Positions 43,565 to 53,206 of a stretch of 64,000 nt of DNA are shown in pieces. The position numbers were made by a program, and so were the translations under genes. Below the pieces are notes generated by a model. That model was not told where the DNA came from and did no database searches. It worked only from the letters and a program-made list of their open reading frames with translations. Location of the stretch: positions 3,768,136 to 3,832,135 of the forward strand of contig JAWPMR010000001.1 of assembly GCA_033344815.1 (NCBI GenBank), written 5' to 3'. How positions within the stretch are numbered: the first letter of the stretch is position 1; each line of letters opens with the position of its first letter. Source of the stretch: Paracoccaceae bacterium (GTDB lineage Bacteria > Pseudomonadota > Alphaproteobacteria > Rhodobacterales > Rhodobacteraceae).

Positions 43565-46063
43565 TCAGTCCAACAAAAGAGCCGACGGGTCGATCATGCG
43601 CTTCCTGGCGCTCAAGTTAACCGAGTTACGCATTGCCTTGCTGCGTTTGAGCAAGCGGCGAAAGCGCGTTTCGTCCAATGCCAAAAGCGTTGACGGTGCC
43701 ATGGCACGGACCTCCACCCGGCGTGGTTTTTCCATCAAGATCCCTAATTGTCCGAACATTTCACCTCGGCCAAGGCGCCACGATTGACCACCTGTTTCCA
43801 ACTCAAACGCCCCCGACGCGATGAAATAGACGCTCTTGGCCGGGTGATCCTTAGCAAGAATGACATCTCCCGAATTTGCGTGTGTCGTTCTTAGAACCTT
43901 GCTGAGTTTTTTCAGTGCTGCGTCATCCAAATCTGCAAACAAGGGGAATTGCCGGACCAGATCGGGCCCCTTCAATGCAATGTCCAGAGGTGGTCGTCCT
44001 TCGGATGCAGCACGGCGTGACGCTACATCCTGCATCAACACGGTATAGAGCTCCTCTCCGACAAGGCCATCCTCGCGCATGATCGTATATTCACGCTCTT
44101 CCAGTCGCAGTGCAGTGCGTCGAATGAAGCGGCGTTCCAATTCCTCGGCATAGCCCGGGTACTGCAACCGCAAACCTTCCAACGCCGCCTCAACAGCTTC
44201 GACGCGACGCGCCAACAACTCATCGAGAAGGTCCGCCACCCGTCGCCCGTGAATACGTCGAATGCGTCCGCCGACAAAACCGCCAAGATCGCGCAGAATA
44301 AGGCGTTGAGACAGCAATAGTTCGAACCTGTCCGCCGTCAGTCGCTTCAAGGGTACTGAAAACCGCAGATAGTGGTGCACAAAGACAGCCATCCGGAATG
44401 ACCGGTTGTAGACAATGCTGTGATTGCCTGCGCGACTGTATCCGATGCGCCCGCCCGTGCGCGCGCCTTCAATCAGACGGTCCGCATCTGAAAGTATCTG
44501 CTCACTCATACTGAATGAAATTGTGCGCTCGCGCATTCGCGCAAGGATGGTATCGCGTTCCGCTCCGGCAAGGGCGATCAAACCCAGCGTAACACGATCG
44601 CGATCGAGAATTTCGATGTTTTCCTCGGCGTCCTTGACCGCTTGTTCCAGCCTATCGCCGAATTGCTTGGCTTCCGATCTTACAATTTCACGGGTCAGTT
44701 CATAGTTCTCCACAGTACGCGATACGTCCTCGCGCACGGTTTGCAAAGCCACTGCAACCACTTGACGGGAAAGCGCATCATCCAGCGGAGAGAGACGGTC
44801 CAAGCCAAGCTTTGCAATGACTGTACGCAAGGTGGTGCCCTGAACAACCAGCGTGAAGAGGGTAAAACCGGTGGCAAGAATGCCAACAACGCGTTTGACT
44901 TCTACGGGAACGCGCACGCTTTCCGTGACCGCCAAAGCCAGTGCGAGCGTCACAGCTCCGCGCAAGCCGCCCCAGAGGATTGCGGTGCGGTAAGGTCGTT
45001 CAACAATCGGAGAGAGACGGATTTTTGCCAGAAGCGGCAATAACCCAAAAAGAATTGCTGCGCGCGCCGCAATGGCCGAAACGATCACCATACCAAGCAA
45101 GCCGATGTCTGACGGGCGGACTTCTTCAAGGAGCCGCGGGATAAGCAGCGCTGCCAGAATGAAGATCAAAGCGCCAGCCCAATGTGCCAGCAGATCCCAG
45201 ACCTCGCACAAACTGGTCCAGGCGGAGGGCGGTAAACGGCCAGGGCCGATCAGGTTCAGGGTCAGTCCCGCGGCCACGACGGCAATCACGCCGGAAGCGC
45301 CAACGCTTTGTTCCGCGCCGATATAGGCAAGATACGGCAACGCAATCGAAATCGAAATCTGTGCCACCTCATATCGCTCGAAGGCCGCCATGACCCAAAC
45401 GGCAATCCTCGCGGCGAGCCAGCCGGTGATCGCACCACCTGCGATCAATAAAGGGAACTGCGCCAATGTCTCGCCCAGAGCCGGATCTGGCGCGCCCAGC
45501 ATGACAAAGCCCATGAACAGGCCAAAAAGAGCAACGGCCGCCGCATCGTTGAGCAAGCTTTCGCCCTCGATGATGCGAGCCAATCGGCGTGGTGCGGAGA
45601 TTGACCGAAAAATGCTGACCACCGCTGACGGATCTGTTGTCGATACAATCGCACCGACCAAAAGACAGGCCGCCAGTGGAAGCGTGCTGACCCAGCTCAA
45701 GGCATAGCCCACGGTTAGTGTTGCCACAACGACAGCCACAACAGCCATCATCAAAATAGGCATCCAGTCGTCGAGCATGCGGCGCAAATTCATGCCAAGC
45801 GTGGCTTGAAAAAGGAGCGTGGGCAAGAAGACGTACAGAAAGACATTGGACTTGATCGGCAACCCAAGAATTGCCATGGCAACTGGGTTCAATGCGTCCG
45901 TCAGCTCCGTGCGCAAGAAGAAAGTCGCGCCCAGACCGATCAATATGCCCACCACGGCAAGAATGACGCTGTAGGGAACGCGCAGTCGCGCTGCGAGTGG
46001 TTCGGCCACACCAATCACAATAAAGAGCGACGCAATAATGGTCGTGATGACGACAATGTCCAT
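43565..46063 (-). CDS. CPA1-type cation/proton antiporter with cyclic-nucleotide-binding domain
   Basis: An 832-residue protein. The first ~410 residues are an NhaP/CPA1 antiporter of about twelve helices with 'GAIVSTTDPSAVVSIFRSI' and 'EGESLLNDAAAVALFGLF', the ion-binding ND motif, and 'LWGGLRGAVTLALALAV'. A soluble, charged middle follows (about 430-680). The C-terminus (about 695-800) is a cNMP-binding domain: 'FPLFADLDDAALKKLSKVL' and 'GEMFGQLGILMEKPRRVEVR'. It would exchange Na+ or K+ for protons under cyclic-nucleotide control. It stands alone beyond the island's IS remnant. Confidence 0.9.
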   Translation of the reverse strand: MDIVVITTIIASLFIVIGVAEPLAARLRVPYSVILAVVGILIGLGATFFLRTELTDALNPVAMAILGLPIKSNVFLYVFLPTLLFQATLGMNLRRMLDDWMPILMMAVVAVVVATLTVGYALSWVSTLPLAACLLVGAIVSTTDPSAVVSIFRSISAPRRLARIIEGESLLNDAAAVALFGLFMGFVMLGAPDPALGETLAQFPLLIAGGAITGWLAARIAVWVMAAFERYEVAQISISIALPYLAYIGAEQSVGASGVIAVVAAGLTLNLIGPGRLPPSAWTSLCEVWDLLAHWAGALIFILAALLIPRLLEEVRPSDIGLLGMVIVSAIAARAAILFGLLPLLAKIRLSPIVERPYRTAILWGGLRGAVTLALALAVTESVRVPVEVKRVVGILATGFTLFTLVVQGTTLRTVIAKLGLDRLSPLDDALSRQVVAVALQTVREDVSRTVENYELTREIVRSEAKQFGDRLEQAVKDAEENIEILDRDRVTLGLIALAGAERDTILARMRERTISFSMSEQILSDADRLIEGARTGGRIGYSRAGNHSIVYNRSFRMAVFVHHYLRFSVPLKRLTADRFELLLSQRLILRDLGGFVGGRIRRIHGRRVADLLDELLARRVEAVEAALEGLRLQYPGYAEELERRFIRRTALRLEEREYTIMREDGLVGEELYTVLMQDVASRRAASEGRPPLDIALKGPDLVRQFPLFADLDDAALKKLSKVLRTTHANSGDVILAKDHPAKSVYFIASGAFELETGGQSWRLGRGEMFGQLGILMEKPRRVEVRAMAPSTLLALDETRFRRLLKRSKAMRNSVNLSARKRMIDPSALLLD

Positions 46064-46894
46064 TTGAACGGTGTACCCTAATTCCTGAAGCCGGGTAATC
46101 GGTTGTTTTCGGTAAATATCATTGAGCAGGACCCGGTCTTGGTCATTTCATGCGTGGGCGAGTGAAATGAGGCACCGAGAGTTGTTTGCTAGGCACATAG
46201 CACTTCGCCAGCTTCTGGCAGTTCTGACCCATGACCTACCCTGTCGAGCGGGGTTTTGATCGAGGTGTCCTCACGCCCACATTTTCGCAAACTGTTTCTG
46301 AAAATACGCGGCCGTGATGTACACGCAAGGGCCCAAAAGGCGCCGCCGGGGCACGTCAAAAAAGCGTAGAGATGGGGATCCACAAGAGATCGGCGACGGG
46401 CAAAGATTTATCAGGTGGCCTGGTGCTTGATTGGTACTTGAAATGACAATATTCTGGCTGGCGAGACCAACAATCTGTTCACCACTGGCGTCAATCCTCG
46501 CCCCGGCGCAGTGTTCGAGCCGTCAAAACTGCCACATATGAATTGATCCATTGGTCCACTATCTGACGCCAGTCGAGATCAACACTCAAGCGCGCAGAAA
46601 TCAGACAAGCCCCGGAAAAGTCAAACCTGGACCGGCCCCGAAGCGCCAGACCTTGCCAAGAAAGCCATAGCACCGGGACGCGTAGTGGCAGTTCCGAACC
46701 CACCAACTTTGGACATTTTACTAGAGACACAGGGTATTGCAGGTGGGGGCGTAGGATCACAAAGCTGTGAGATTTTTTTATCACATCCATTTTCTGCCCG
46801 GGGTCGGATTTCTTGGAAAAGTCACTATGTTGTTATCTGAAGTGCAGCGCGCGGATGACAACAGCTCTAGATGGTTTTGATAGGAGAATGGCAA
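46064..46894. other. 831-base interval without a supported gene
   Basis: Two reverse-strand frames (46189-46383 and 46491-46790) are open but have no recognisable family, no good ribosome-binding site and uneven composition. The interval must contain the forward promoter for the gene at 46895. Probably decayed DNA. Confidence 0.4.
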
Positions 46895-47383
46895 ATGAGT
46901 AGCAAACTAGATACCCGTCGTACTGTTCTGACCGGTGCTGGCGCATTTTTGATGACCGGAGCGACCGGACTTATCTCGCCTGCTCGTGCCAAAGATATCA
47001 AACCGACCCGCTCGATGCGAGGAGGATCGAATAATTACCGGCCCGGCGCGCCTGTTGTAGAACGCATTGGCGGCGGTGGTTTCTGGATGTCTGGCAGCGT
47101 GCGCCGTGCGGGGGATGGAGCACCCCTGGCGGGAAAACGGATTCAAATCTGGGCACATACAACGGAAGGACACGAGCGTGATCCGCAAAGCCACGGTGCC
47201 ACACTGACCGACGCAAACGGCATATTCCGGCTTGAGATGCCACAGATCGTTCCCGCGTTTGGCCAGGCGCATGGTCACCTTGCGTATGACGACGATGAAT
47301 TCGAGACGGTTTTCCTGCGCCCAGTCATGAACCGCGCGAGCGACACAAGTCTGAGTGCAGATTTCGTTCTTCAGCAGGCCTGA
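46895..47383 (+). CDS. Tat-exported intradiol-dioxygenase-like protein
   Basis: A 162-residue protein starting MSSKLDTRRTVLTGAGAFLM with AGGAGAATGGCAA upstream. The twin-arginine signal (TRRTVL then a hydrophobic stretch to ARAKD) sends it folded to the periplasm. The mature part is a transthyretin-like beta domain: 'GAPLAGKRIQIWAHTTEGHE', 'GATLTDANGIFRLEMPQIVP', 'QAHGHLAYDDDEFETVFLRP', resembling intradiol ring-cleavage dioxygenases. The two iron-ligand tyrosines of the true enzymes are not seen, so catalysis is doubtful. It is followed after 20 bases by a haem membrane protein. Confidence 0.75.
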   Translation: MSSKLDTRRTVLTGAGAFLMTGATGLISPARAKDIKPTRSMRGGSNNYRPGAPVVERIGGGGFWMSGSVRRAGDGAPLAGKRIQIWAHTTEGHERDPQSHGATLTDANGIFRLEMPQIVPAFGQAHGHLAYDDDEFETVFLRPVMNRASDTSLSADFVLQQA

Positions 47384-47403
47384 GCGAGGATGATACCAAA
47401 AAG

Positions 47404-48009
47404 ATGAAGCCGATCTGGACGGCCCTCATTTGGACAGTTCTTATCACCGCAATTGTCGTTCCGATTGCCGCCGCCGCGGCCAGCCCCCTGCTGGCTTGGC
47501 GTGAACCAATTTATATTGCGGCTGGACTGGCCGGTGTCCTTGCGATGGGTTTGATGCTCTTTCAACCCTTATTGGCGGGCGGCTACTTGCCGGGTCTGTC
47601 GGTCCCGAAAATGCGGTGGATACATCGGATCGTGGGCAGTGTTCTTCTGATTGCGGTCATCATCCATGTTGCGGCGCTTTGGATTACAAGCCCGCCAGAT
47701 GTTGTGGACGCCCTTCTCTTTGCGTCACCGACGCCGTTCTCGGTTTGGGGCGTTATTGCCATGTGGGCACTCTTTGCCTCTGCGCTGTTGGTTGTATTTC
47801 GGCGGCGGCTTCGTTTGAGGACGTGGCGTTTCGCTCATACGACGCTGGCCGTGGTCATCGTTTCGGGTACCGTAGCGCACGCATTGCTGATTGAGGGAAC
47901 CATGGAAACAGTTTCCAAAATCTCCCTGTCCGCATTGATTTTGGCAGCCACGTTAAAAACGGTGGCTGACCTGCGTGCGTGGCGGATCCTGAGCCGAAAA
48001 AAGGCATAA
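47404..48009 (+). CDS. Ferric-reductase-like haem membrane protein
   Basis: A 201-residue protein with about six hydrophobic helices. Four histidines are spaced as in two-helix haem ligation: His74 and His88, and His145 and His159, each pair 14 residues apart ('WIHRIVG', 'VIIHVAA', 'RFAHTTL', 'TVAHALL'). This matches the ferric-reductase/MsrQ/NOX-type transmembrane domain, passing electrons across the inner membrane. Together with the Tat-exported partner upstream it may form a periplasmic redox pair; this is inference. Confidence 0.75.
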   Translation: MKPIWTALIWTVLITAIVVPIAAAAASPLLAWREPIYIAAGLAGVLAMGLMLFQPLLAGGYLPGLSVPKMRWIHRIVGSVLLIAVIIHVAALWITSPPDVVDALLFASPTPFSVWGVIAMWALFASALLVVFRRRLRLRTWRFAHTTLAVVIVSGTVAHALLIEGTMETVSKISLSALILAATLKTVADLRAWRILSRKKA

Positions 48010-48306
48010 AAAAGAGATATGCGACGGCATTTTGGCGACCGCTTGATGCCTTGTACAGATTGAGATCATGGCCGTAGAGACCCAACGTGCCGTCGTCGAC
48101 CACTGGCTGACCAACGAAAACTCCCCCAGATCGGAGACCGGAAAGACGCGTCGCCAAAACGACGTTGCAAACCAAGATCTTTTGAGGTCCAAGACACGCA
48201 ATTGTTCGCCAAATGGTAGAACCGCTACAGGCGAGAGAACCAACCGATCATCCCAGTCTGATTTGCCTCAAACAGTTTCTCGGGCAGACCTAAAGAAGGA
48301 TTCGAA

Positions 48307-49128
48307 ATGAGAACCAAGCGTTTCGTGATCGCACTATGTGTACTTTTTTTAGCAACACCCATGGCAATCTCAGCACCGGTGGATGTGTCTGAAACGATCC
48401 GGGAATCCGGCGTGGATATCAGTGCGTCCACCGTCGTGATCCGCCGTGTTTCAGATGGTCAGACATGGATCAGCAACCGACAACGTGCGGCTGAACGTTT
48501 CATACCTGCATCCACCTCCAAAATCCCGCATACGATCGTCGCCTTGGAGACCGGGGTTTCATCTTTTGACACTGTGTTTGAATGGGACGGGAAGCGTCGT
48601 TTCCTCGACTCATGGAACATGGATCAGACGCTTGCAACTGCTTATCAAAGATCCGCCGTTTGGGTGTTTCAGGACATTGCAGACGCGGTTGGACATGCTC
48701 AGATGGCGCATTGGATCCAGCGATTGGAATATGGAAATCGTAATATCGGTGATGCGACGCGGCTAACGACGTATTGGCTGCAAGGACCGCTGAAAATTTC
48801 GGCGCTGGAGCAGATCGACTTTCTGGAACGGTTGGTTTCGGACAAACTGTCGGTGTCACCCGGCACAGTGGATAAGGCCCGAGAGATCATGCGTGCCGAC
48901 AGCGGACCCGATTGGAGCCTTTATGCCAAGACGGGGTGGGGACTTCGAGTCGATGAACCCGATATCGGGTGGTATGTTGGATGGCTGGAGCAAAATGAAC
49001 CAGTGCCGGAGATTTACATTTTCGCCTTTAATCTCGATATGGCAAGTTCTCAGGATCGACACAGGCGCGAACAGACTGTTCGGCATATACTTGCGGACAT
49101 CGGTGTACTGGCAGCCGAGGCTCCTTGA
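48307..49128 (+). CDS. Class D (OXA-type) beta-lactamase
   Basis: A 273-residue periplasmic protein with signal peptide MRTKRFVIALCVLFLATPMA. All class D motifs are present: the nucleophile in 'PASTSKIP' (Ser69, Lys72 of STxK), 'SAV' at 116-118 (SxV), 'YGN' at 142-144, 'YWLQGPLKIS' with the omega-loop Trp, and 'KTG' at 208-210. It should hydrolyse beta-lactams, with Lys72 carbamylated. No transposon, integron or regulator is attached, so it seems a resident chromosomal gene. Confidence 0.92.
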   Translation: MRTKRFVIALCVLFLATPMAISAPVDVSETIRESGVDISASTVVIRRVSDGQTWISNRQRAAERFIPASTSKIPHTIVALETGVSSFDTVFEWDGKRRFLDSWNMDQTLATAYQRSAVWVFQDIADAVGHAQMAHWIQRLEYGNRNIGDATRLTTYWLQGPLKISALEQIDFLERLVSDKLSVSPGTVDKAREIMRADSGPDWSLYAKTGWGLRVDEPDIGWYVGWLEQNEPVPEIYIFAFNLDMASSQDRHRREQTVRHILADIGVLAAEAP

Positions 49129-49900
49129 AGGCAGCTTCCCTCCTGTGGATTTCGCACTTGAAAAAAGTGTCCCAAAGACGCGCGAGGATAAAGTGCAATG
49201 AATCAAGGCAGCTTGCGCATCGGAAACCGTGATGAACCCAAGCCCGGATAATGGCATTTGGACCATTGCTCATGGCGACAGGCAAAGACCATTTCCTGCC
49301 GCTTTTGAAAGCTGACAGGTTTGGTTTTCCGGCGCCGCGCGCCAGCGTCGCATGGGATTGTCGGATCGGATGGCAGGGGCATGGACGATCAGTTTGCCAA
49401 CGAACGTCGGATCACATTCAAACCGCGATTTCCGAAAATCCTTCCAGCATGCGGCAATTGAGACAAAGGAGATTTGCCGCTTTGGGCGTGACGGTTTCTT
49501 TCCACATCGTCTCCAATGGGGAGCCGTCGCGATACGTGATGCAAGTGGTGCGCAGACTGGCCTGACGAACGGAACCTCGCAGCGCGAAATTTTGGTTGCG
49601 GCTCGTTGGTAGGTTTGGCGCGTTGCGACGGGACTCAAACCAACCCTTTGTTTTGACACACCGTAAATGGGGCAAAATCTGTCCAATGCACCAATCTTTC
49701 AAACCTGCCAAAAAAGTCAGCCTTCATTAAGGATAAGGCCTGATCCAATGCGCAGATTCCAGAAAGTTAATTGTATACAAGCGTTGCTTTGGATTGATAA
49801 TGTCGTTTTTGAGCTATGTACCAGACCAGTCGAACGACCGTATCATATCTGCTTCAGACGGTCGGACTTTTGCCGCGCAACAAAGAAAATTGAGGGTTTC
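49129..49900. other. Interval upstream of the peptide-type binding protein
   Basis: 772 bases with no recognised gene. Forward and reverse frames at 49251-49711 are open but unlike any family. The right end holds an operator-like palindrome and possible promoter (49771-49801). Confidence 0.45.
49771..49801 (+). promoter_or_regulatory. Perfect palindrome TTGTATACAA with possible promoter
   Basis: TTGTATACAA (49771-49780) is a perfect palindrome of the type bound by GntR/FadR-family regulators. GATAAT (49796-49801) could be a -10 box with TTGTAT as a -35, spacer 19, so the palindrome would overlap the promoter. It lies 100-130 bases before the binding-protein start. No gntR gene is present nearby. 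Confidence 0.5.
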
Positions 49901-51544
49901 ATGGATCATTCTAAAGCACGTCTTCACCCCGCAGCACAGGATTATGCAAGGGAAGTCGCCGCCGGTTCGCTGTCGCGTCGTGAGTTTCTGACGCGCGCCA
50001 CATCGCTGGGAGTAAGTGCCGTTGCTGCCTACGGTTTGCTGGGTCTTTCGCAGCCCGCGAGAGCGGCGGGCCATGCGCAGTCAGGTGGGACTTTGCGCAT
50101 CGAGTCTTCGGTGAAGGCATTGAAGGATCCGCGCACCTACGACTGGCCGCAAATGTCGAACTACACGCGCGGTTACCTTGAATATCTTGTTGAATATCAA
50201 ACAGATGGAAGTTTGAATCCCGCACTTTTGGAGGGGTGGGAAGTCAACGCCAATGCGACCGAATATACTTTGTCTGTGCGCCCGGGCGTGACGTGGAGCA
50301 ACGGTGATCCCTTCACTGCGCAGGATGTGGCTTTCAATATTGCGCGTTGGTGCGACAAAAGTGTCGAGGGCAACTCAATGGCGTCCCGTATGGGATCGCT
50401 TGTGGATGAGGCGACAGGTCTAGCGCGTGATGGGTCCATCACGGTGGTGGATGATACGACCGTGCGCTTGACATTGGGCCAGCCCGACATCACTTTGACC
50501 GCCGGGTTTTCTGATTATCCAGCTGCCATTGTCCATCAGAGCTTTAGCGGTGACCCGCTCGACAATCCAATCGGTACGGGACCCTATTTGCCCGGCGAGT
50601 TTGAGGTTGGGGTGCGGGCGGTGCTGATCAAGAATGAAAACCATACTTGGTGGGGTGAGGGCGCTTACCTGGATCGTATCGAATACCTCGATTTTGGGAC
50701 GGAGCAGGCCAGTATTGTTGCCGCAGTAGATGCGGATGAGGTCGATATGGTTTACGAATCCATTGGCGATTTTATCTTCATCATGGATGACATCGGCTGG
50801 GCCAAGTCCGAAGCGGTGACAGCCAATACCGTCGTCATTCGGCCCAATCAGGAGGCTGAGATCGATGGAACGAAACCCTATGCGGATGTACGCGTACGCC
50901 GCGCGCTGGCCATGGCGCTCGACAATAACGTATTGTTGGAGTTGGGTTTTTCGGACAACGGGTTGGTCGCCGAAAACCATCATGTATCCCCGATACACCC
51001 TGAATACGCAGAACTGCCCGCTCCGGTTTTCGATCCCGCAGGCGCTAAAGCGCTGATGGACGAAGCGGGCATGGGAGACTTTGAACATGACCTGATCTCG
51101 ATTGATGACACTTGGCGGAAGGACACAACAGATGCAGCAGCGGCAATGCTGCGCGATGCCGGCATCAACGTGAAACGGACTGTTCTGCCGGGGTCCACAT
51201 TCTGGAACGACTGGGCGAAATATCCACTTTCTACCACCGATTGGGCGCAGCGTCCTTTGGGCGTGCAGGTTCTGGCTTTGGCGTATCGTTCTGGCGAAGC
51301 TTGGAACGAAAGTGCTTTCGCCAACGCGGAATTTGACGCGCTGCTGGCTGAGGCACTGGCGATCGCGGATGCTGACCAGCGCCGTGACGTGATGGCAAAG
51401 TTGCAAAAAATCATGCAAGATGAGGGGGTTATCGTGCAACCCTACTGGCGCTCAGTATATCGTCATCACAAAGAAACTGTGGTGGGGGCCGAAATGCACC
51501 CGACATTTGAAATACATGTCGCCAAGCTTGGGTTCGCGGCCTAA
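49901..51544 (+). CDS. Family 5 (peptide/nickel-type) ABC substrate-binding protein, Tat signal
   Basis: A 547-residue protein from the ATG at 49901, with GAGGGTTTC just before it. The N-terminus carries a twin-arginine signal ([20 protein letters not shown] then ...QPARAAG). The mature part is an SBP_bac_5 fold: '[20 protein letters not shown]', '[20 protein letters not shown]', '[19 protein letters not shown]', '[14 protein letters not shown]', '[20 protein letters not shown]'. No permease or ATPase genes adjoin it, so it is an orphan receptor in this window. A strong terminator follows. Confidence 0.9.
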   Translation: MDHSKARLHPAAQDYAREVAAGSLSRREFLTRATSLGVSAVAAYGLLGLSQPARAAGHAQSGGTLRIESSVKALKDPRTYDWPQMSNYTRGYLEYLVEYQTDGSLNPALLEGWEVNANATEYTLSVRPGVTWSNGDPFTAQDVAFNIARWCDKSVEGNSMASRMGSLVDEATGLARDGSITVVDDTTVRLTLGQPDITLTAGFSDYPAAIVHQSFSGDPLDNPIGTGPYLPGEFEVGVRAVLIKNENHTWWGEGAYLDRIEYLDFGTEQASIVAAVDADEVDMVYESIGDFIFIMDDIGWAKSEAVTANTVVIRPNQEAEIDGTKPYADVRVRRALAMALDNNVLLELGFSDNGLVAENHHVSPIHPEYAELPAPVFDPAGAKALMDEAGMGDFEHDLISIDDTWRKDTTDAAAAMLRDAGINVKRTVLPGSTFWNDWAKYPLSTTDWAQRPLGVQVLALAYRSGEAWNESAFANAEFDALLAEALAIADADQRRDVMAKLQKIMQDEGVIVQPYWRSVYRHHKETVVGAEMHPTFEIHVAKLGFAA

Positions 51545-51570
51545 CAGAAGGCGAACTTATAAAACAACAT

Positions 51571-51603
51571 CCAATCCACAGGTCTTCTGTGGATTGGGTT
51601 TTT
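51571..51603 (+). terminator. Intrinsic terminator after the orphan binding protein
   Basis: CCAATCCACA pairs perfectly with TGTGGATTGG (51571-51597), followed by GTTTTTGC. It shows that the binding-protein gene is transcribed as a single-gene unit. Confidence 0.88.
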
Positions 51604-51728
51604 GCGCGCGGGCCGAGGTCTGGGAAAATGCGCTTATTCGCCTAAAACTCCAATGGTACCAGTGCTTTATGGCGTGACAGAGTTCGCGCGTGATGTCGCA
51701 TGATTTGATACGCGACATCAGTTGAAGG

Positions 51729-52313
51729 TCACTCCATTTTCATCGCTTCAGTCTCAACTTGAATGTAGACGGTGTCGCCGACCAACCCATTGTCAACTGC
51801 GTAGGACATGCCGAAATCACTGCGGTTGATGGTCGTTTCCATCGAAAGTCCAAGCACCAGTCGCTTATGGCCAAAGGGATATTCTGCTACCTTGTTGAGT
51901 GTTACATCGAGCGTGACGGGCTGGGTCTGTCCAAGGATGGTCAAGTCGCCCGTGACAGTGCCGCCCGTCTCGCTGGCTGCGGTGCCAGCGGAGGCGGCAA
52001 ACGTGATCTCAGGGTGGTTTGAGACGTCAAGAAAATCCTTGTTGCGGACATGCCCATCGCGTGCGTCATGGAATGTGTTGACACTTGCCGCATCAATGCT
52101 GACCTGCACATCGCTCAGATCCTGAGTTTCCAGATCGTAAGCAAAAGTGCCGCTGACTGTGCCGAAAATTCCCAAGGTGCGCGCATAGCCGATGTGATCC
52201 ACAGTGAAAAAAACCGTTGTGTGTGAAGGATCCAGTTCAAAACGCGCCGGTTCGGCCATCGCACTGGCGCCAAAAACAACAGTGGCCAAGGCAGTACTTG
52301 TCAAAAGATGCAT
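51729..52313 (-). CDS. YceI-family periplasmic protein
   Basis: A 194-residue protein with signal peptide (MHLLTSTALATVVFGASAMA) and the YceI lipocalin-like barrel: 'FELDPSHTTVFFTVDHIGYA', 'DGHVRNKDFLDVSNHPEITF', 'GDLTILGQTQPVTLDVTLNK' and 'SDFGMSYAVDNGLVGDTVYI'. The family binds isoprenoid lipids such as polyprenyl chains. The ATG at 52313 follows CGGGAGAAACTG; the frame is open nine codons further without sense. It is divergent from the nuclease/phosphatase-like gene at 52427. Confidence 0.9.
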   Translation of the reverse strand: MHLLTSTALATVVFGASAMAEPARFELDPSHTTVFFTVDHIGYARTLGIFGTVSGTFAYDLETQDLSDVQVSIDAASVNTFHDARDGHVRNKDFLDVSNHPEITFAASAGTAASETGGTVTGDLTILGQTQPVTLDVTLNKVAEYPFGHKRLVLGLSMETTINRSDFGMSYAVDNGLVGDTVYIQVETEAMKME

Positions 52314-52426
52314 CAGTTTCTCCCGGTTCTGTGTTCCCATGATCTAGTGCCTATGTTTACAACTTAAAGGCCACCGTGCACCCGTTATGTTGTGCGATAA
52401 CCCCAAAGTGACTGAAAGTAGCGCAT

Positions 52427-53155
52427 TTGCACAAGGTTAGCTGTATGACTTGGAATGTTCATCGCGCAAAGGGGCGCGACGGCAGAACGGATCCTGCGCG
52501 CATCGAGAATGCAATTGAACAGGTTCTGACACCCTTTGATCCCGACATCCTCGCTTTGCAAGAGGCGGATGGGGAATGCCGTCCCCATGCGCGCATTCTG
52601 GACGTCGCAAGGATTGCCGCGCAAACGGGTCTCTCTTATATCCATGATCAACCGACCCTGCGATGGGGCCCCGACAGCGATGGCTTCTTGGGCACAATTC
52701 TATTTTTGAACAAGCGTTTCCAGAGGATCAGTGCGGATGTCATCGATATGCCAGGGCACTGCCACCGTGGCGCCGTCGTTGTCGAAGTGATGGCGGAAAA
52801 AAGCCCGATCCGGATTATGTCCTGTCATCTGTCGCTATCACAACCGCTTCGCATCATTCAGATGCGGGTCATTGGACAATACCTGAGGCGGCGGCCGGCG
52901 ATGCAGACAATCCTGCTGGGCGATCTCAATGAATGGCGGCCTTGGTTGGGTATGGCCTTTGCCAAAAAAATTGTCGGTCGCCAGTTCAAGGGGCCGTCAG
53001 AAGCCACCTTCCCGACGCAACGGCCCCTGCTTGCTCTGGACCGGATTTTGACCGACGCGCCAGGGCATGTGGAGGAGGTTCACGCCGTCGATCACCCCGA
53101 CACAAACATGGCATCTGACCATCGCCCTTTGCGTGGTGTGGTCACTGTGCCGTGA
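52427..53155 (+). CDS. Endonuclease/exonuclease/phosphatase-fold protein
   Basis: A 242-residue protein with 'CMTWNVHRAKG' (first strand and Asn), 'DILALQEAD' (catalytic Glu), 'SCHLSLS', 'ILLGDLNEW' (DxN) and 'ASDHRPL' (SDH), the complete motif set of the EEP superfamily. Members cut nucleic acid or phospho-lipids. The TTG at 52427 is used because it includes the whole first beta-strand; ATG 52445 with AAGG upstream is an alternative. It stands 51 bases before the phosphatidyltransferase gene, so a lipid-linked phosphodiester is a reasonable substrate guess. Confidence 0.85.
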   Translation: MHKVSCMTWNVHRAKGRDGRTDPARIENAIEQVLTPFDPDILALQEADGECRPHARILDVARIAAQTGLSYIHDQPTLRWGPDSDGFLGTILFLNKRFQRISADVIDMPGHCHRGAVVVEVMAEKSPIRIMSCHLSLSQPLRIIQMRVIGQYLRRRPAMQTILLGDLNEWRPWLGMAFAKKIVGRQFKGPSEATFPTQRPLLALDRILTDAPGHVEEVHAVDHPDTNMASDHRPLRGVVTVP

Positions 53156-53206
53156 ACTGGCAAAAAAACGCTGGTGAAAACAAGGACAGGCAGTAGTCAT
53201 ATCTGA

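Noticed and set aside
49251-49711. Possible transposase relic upstream of the binding-protein gene
   Set aside because: Frames are open on both strands but I could not find any transposase signature segment, so no call is made.
50420-51439. A 339-codon reverse frame across the peptide-type binding protein
   Set aside because: Antisense of a clear SBP_bac_5 gene with Tat signal.
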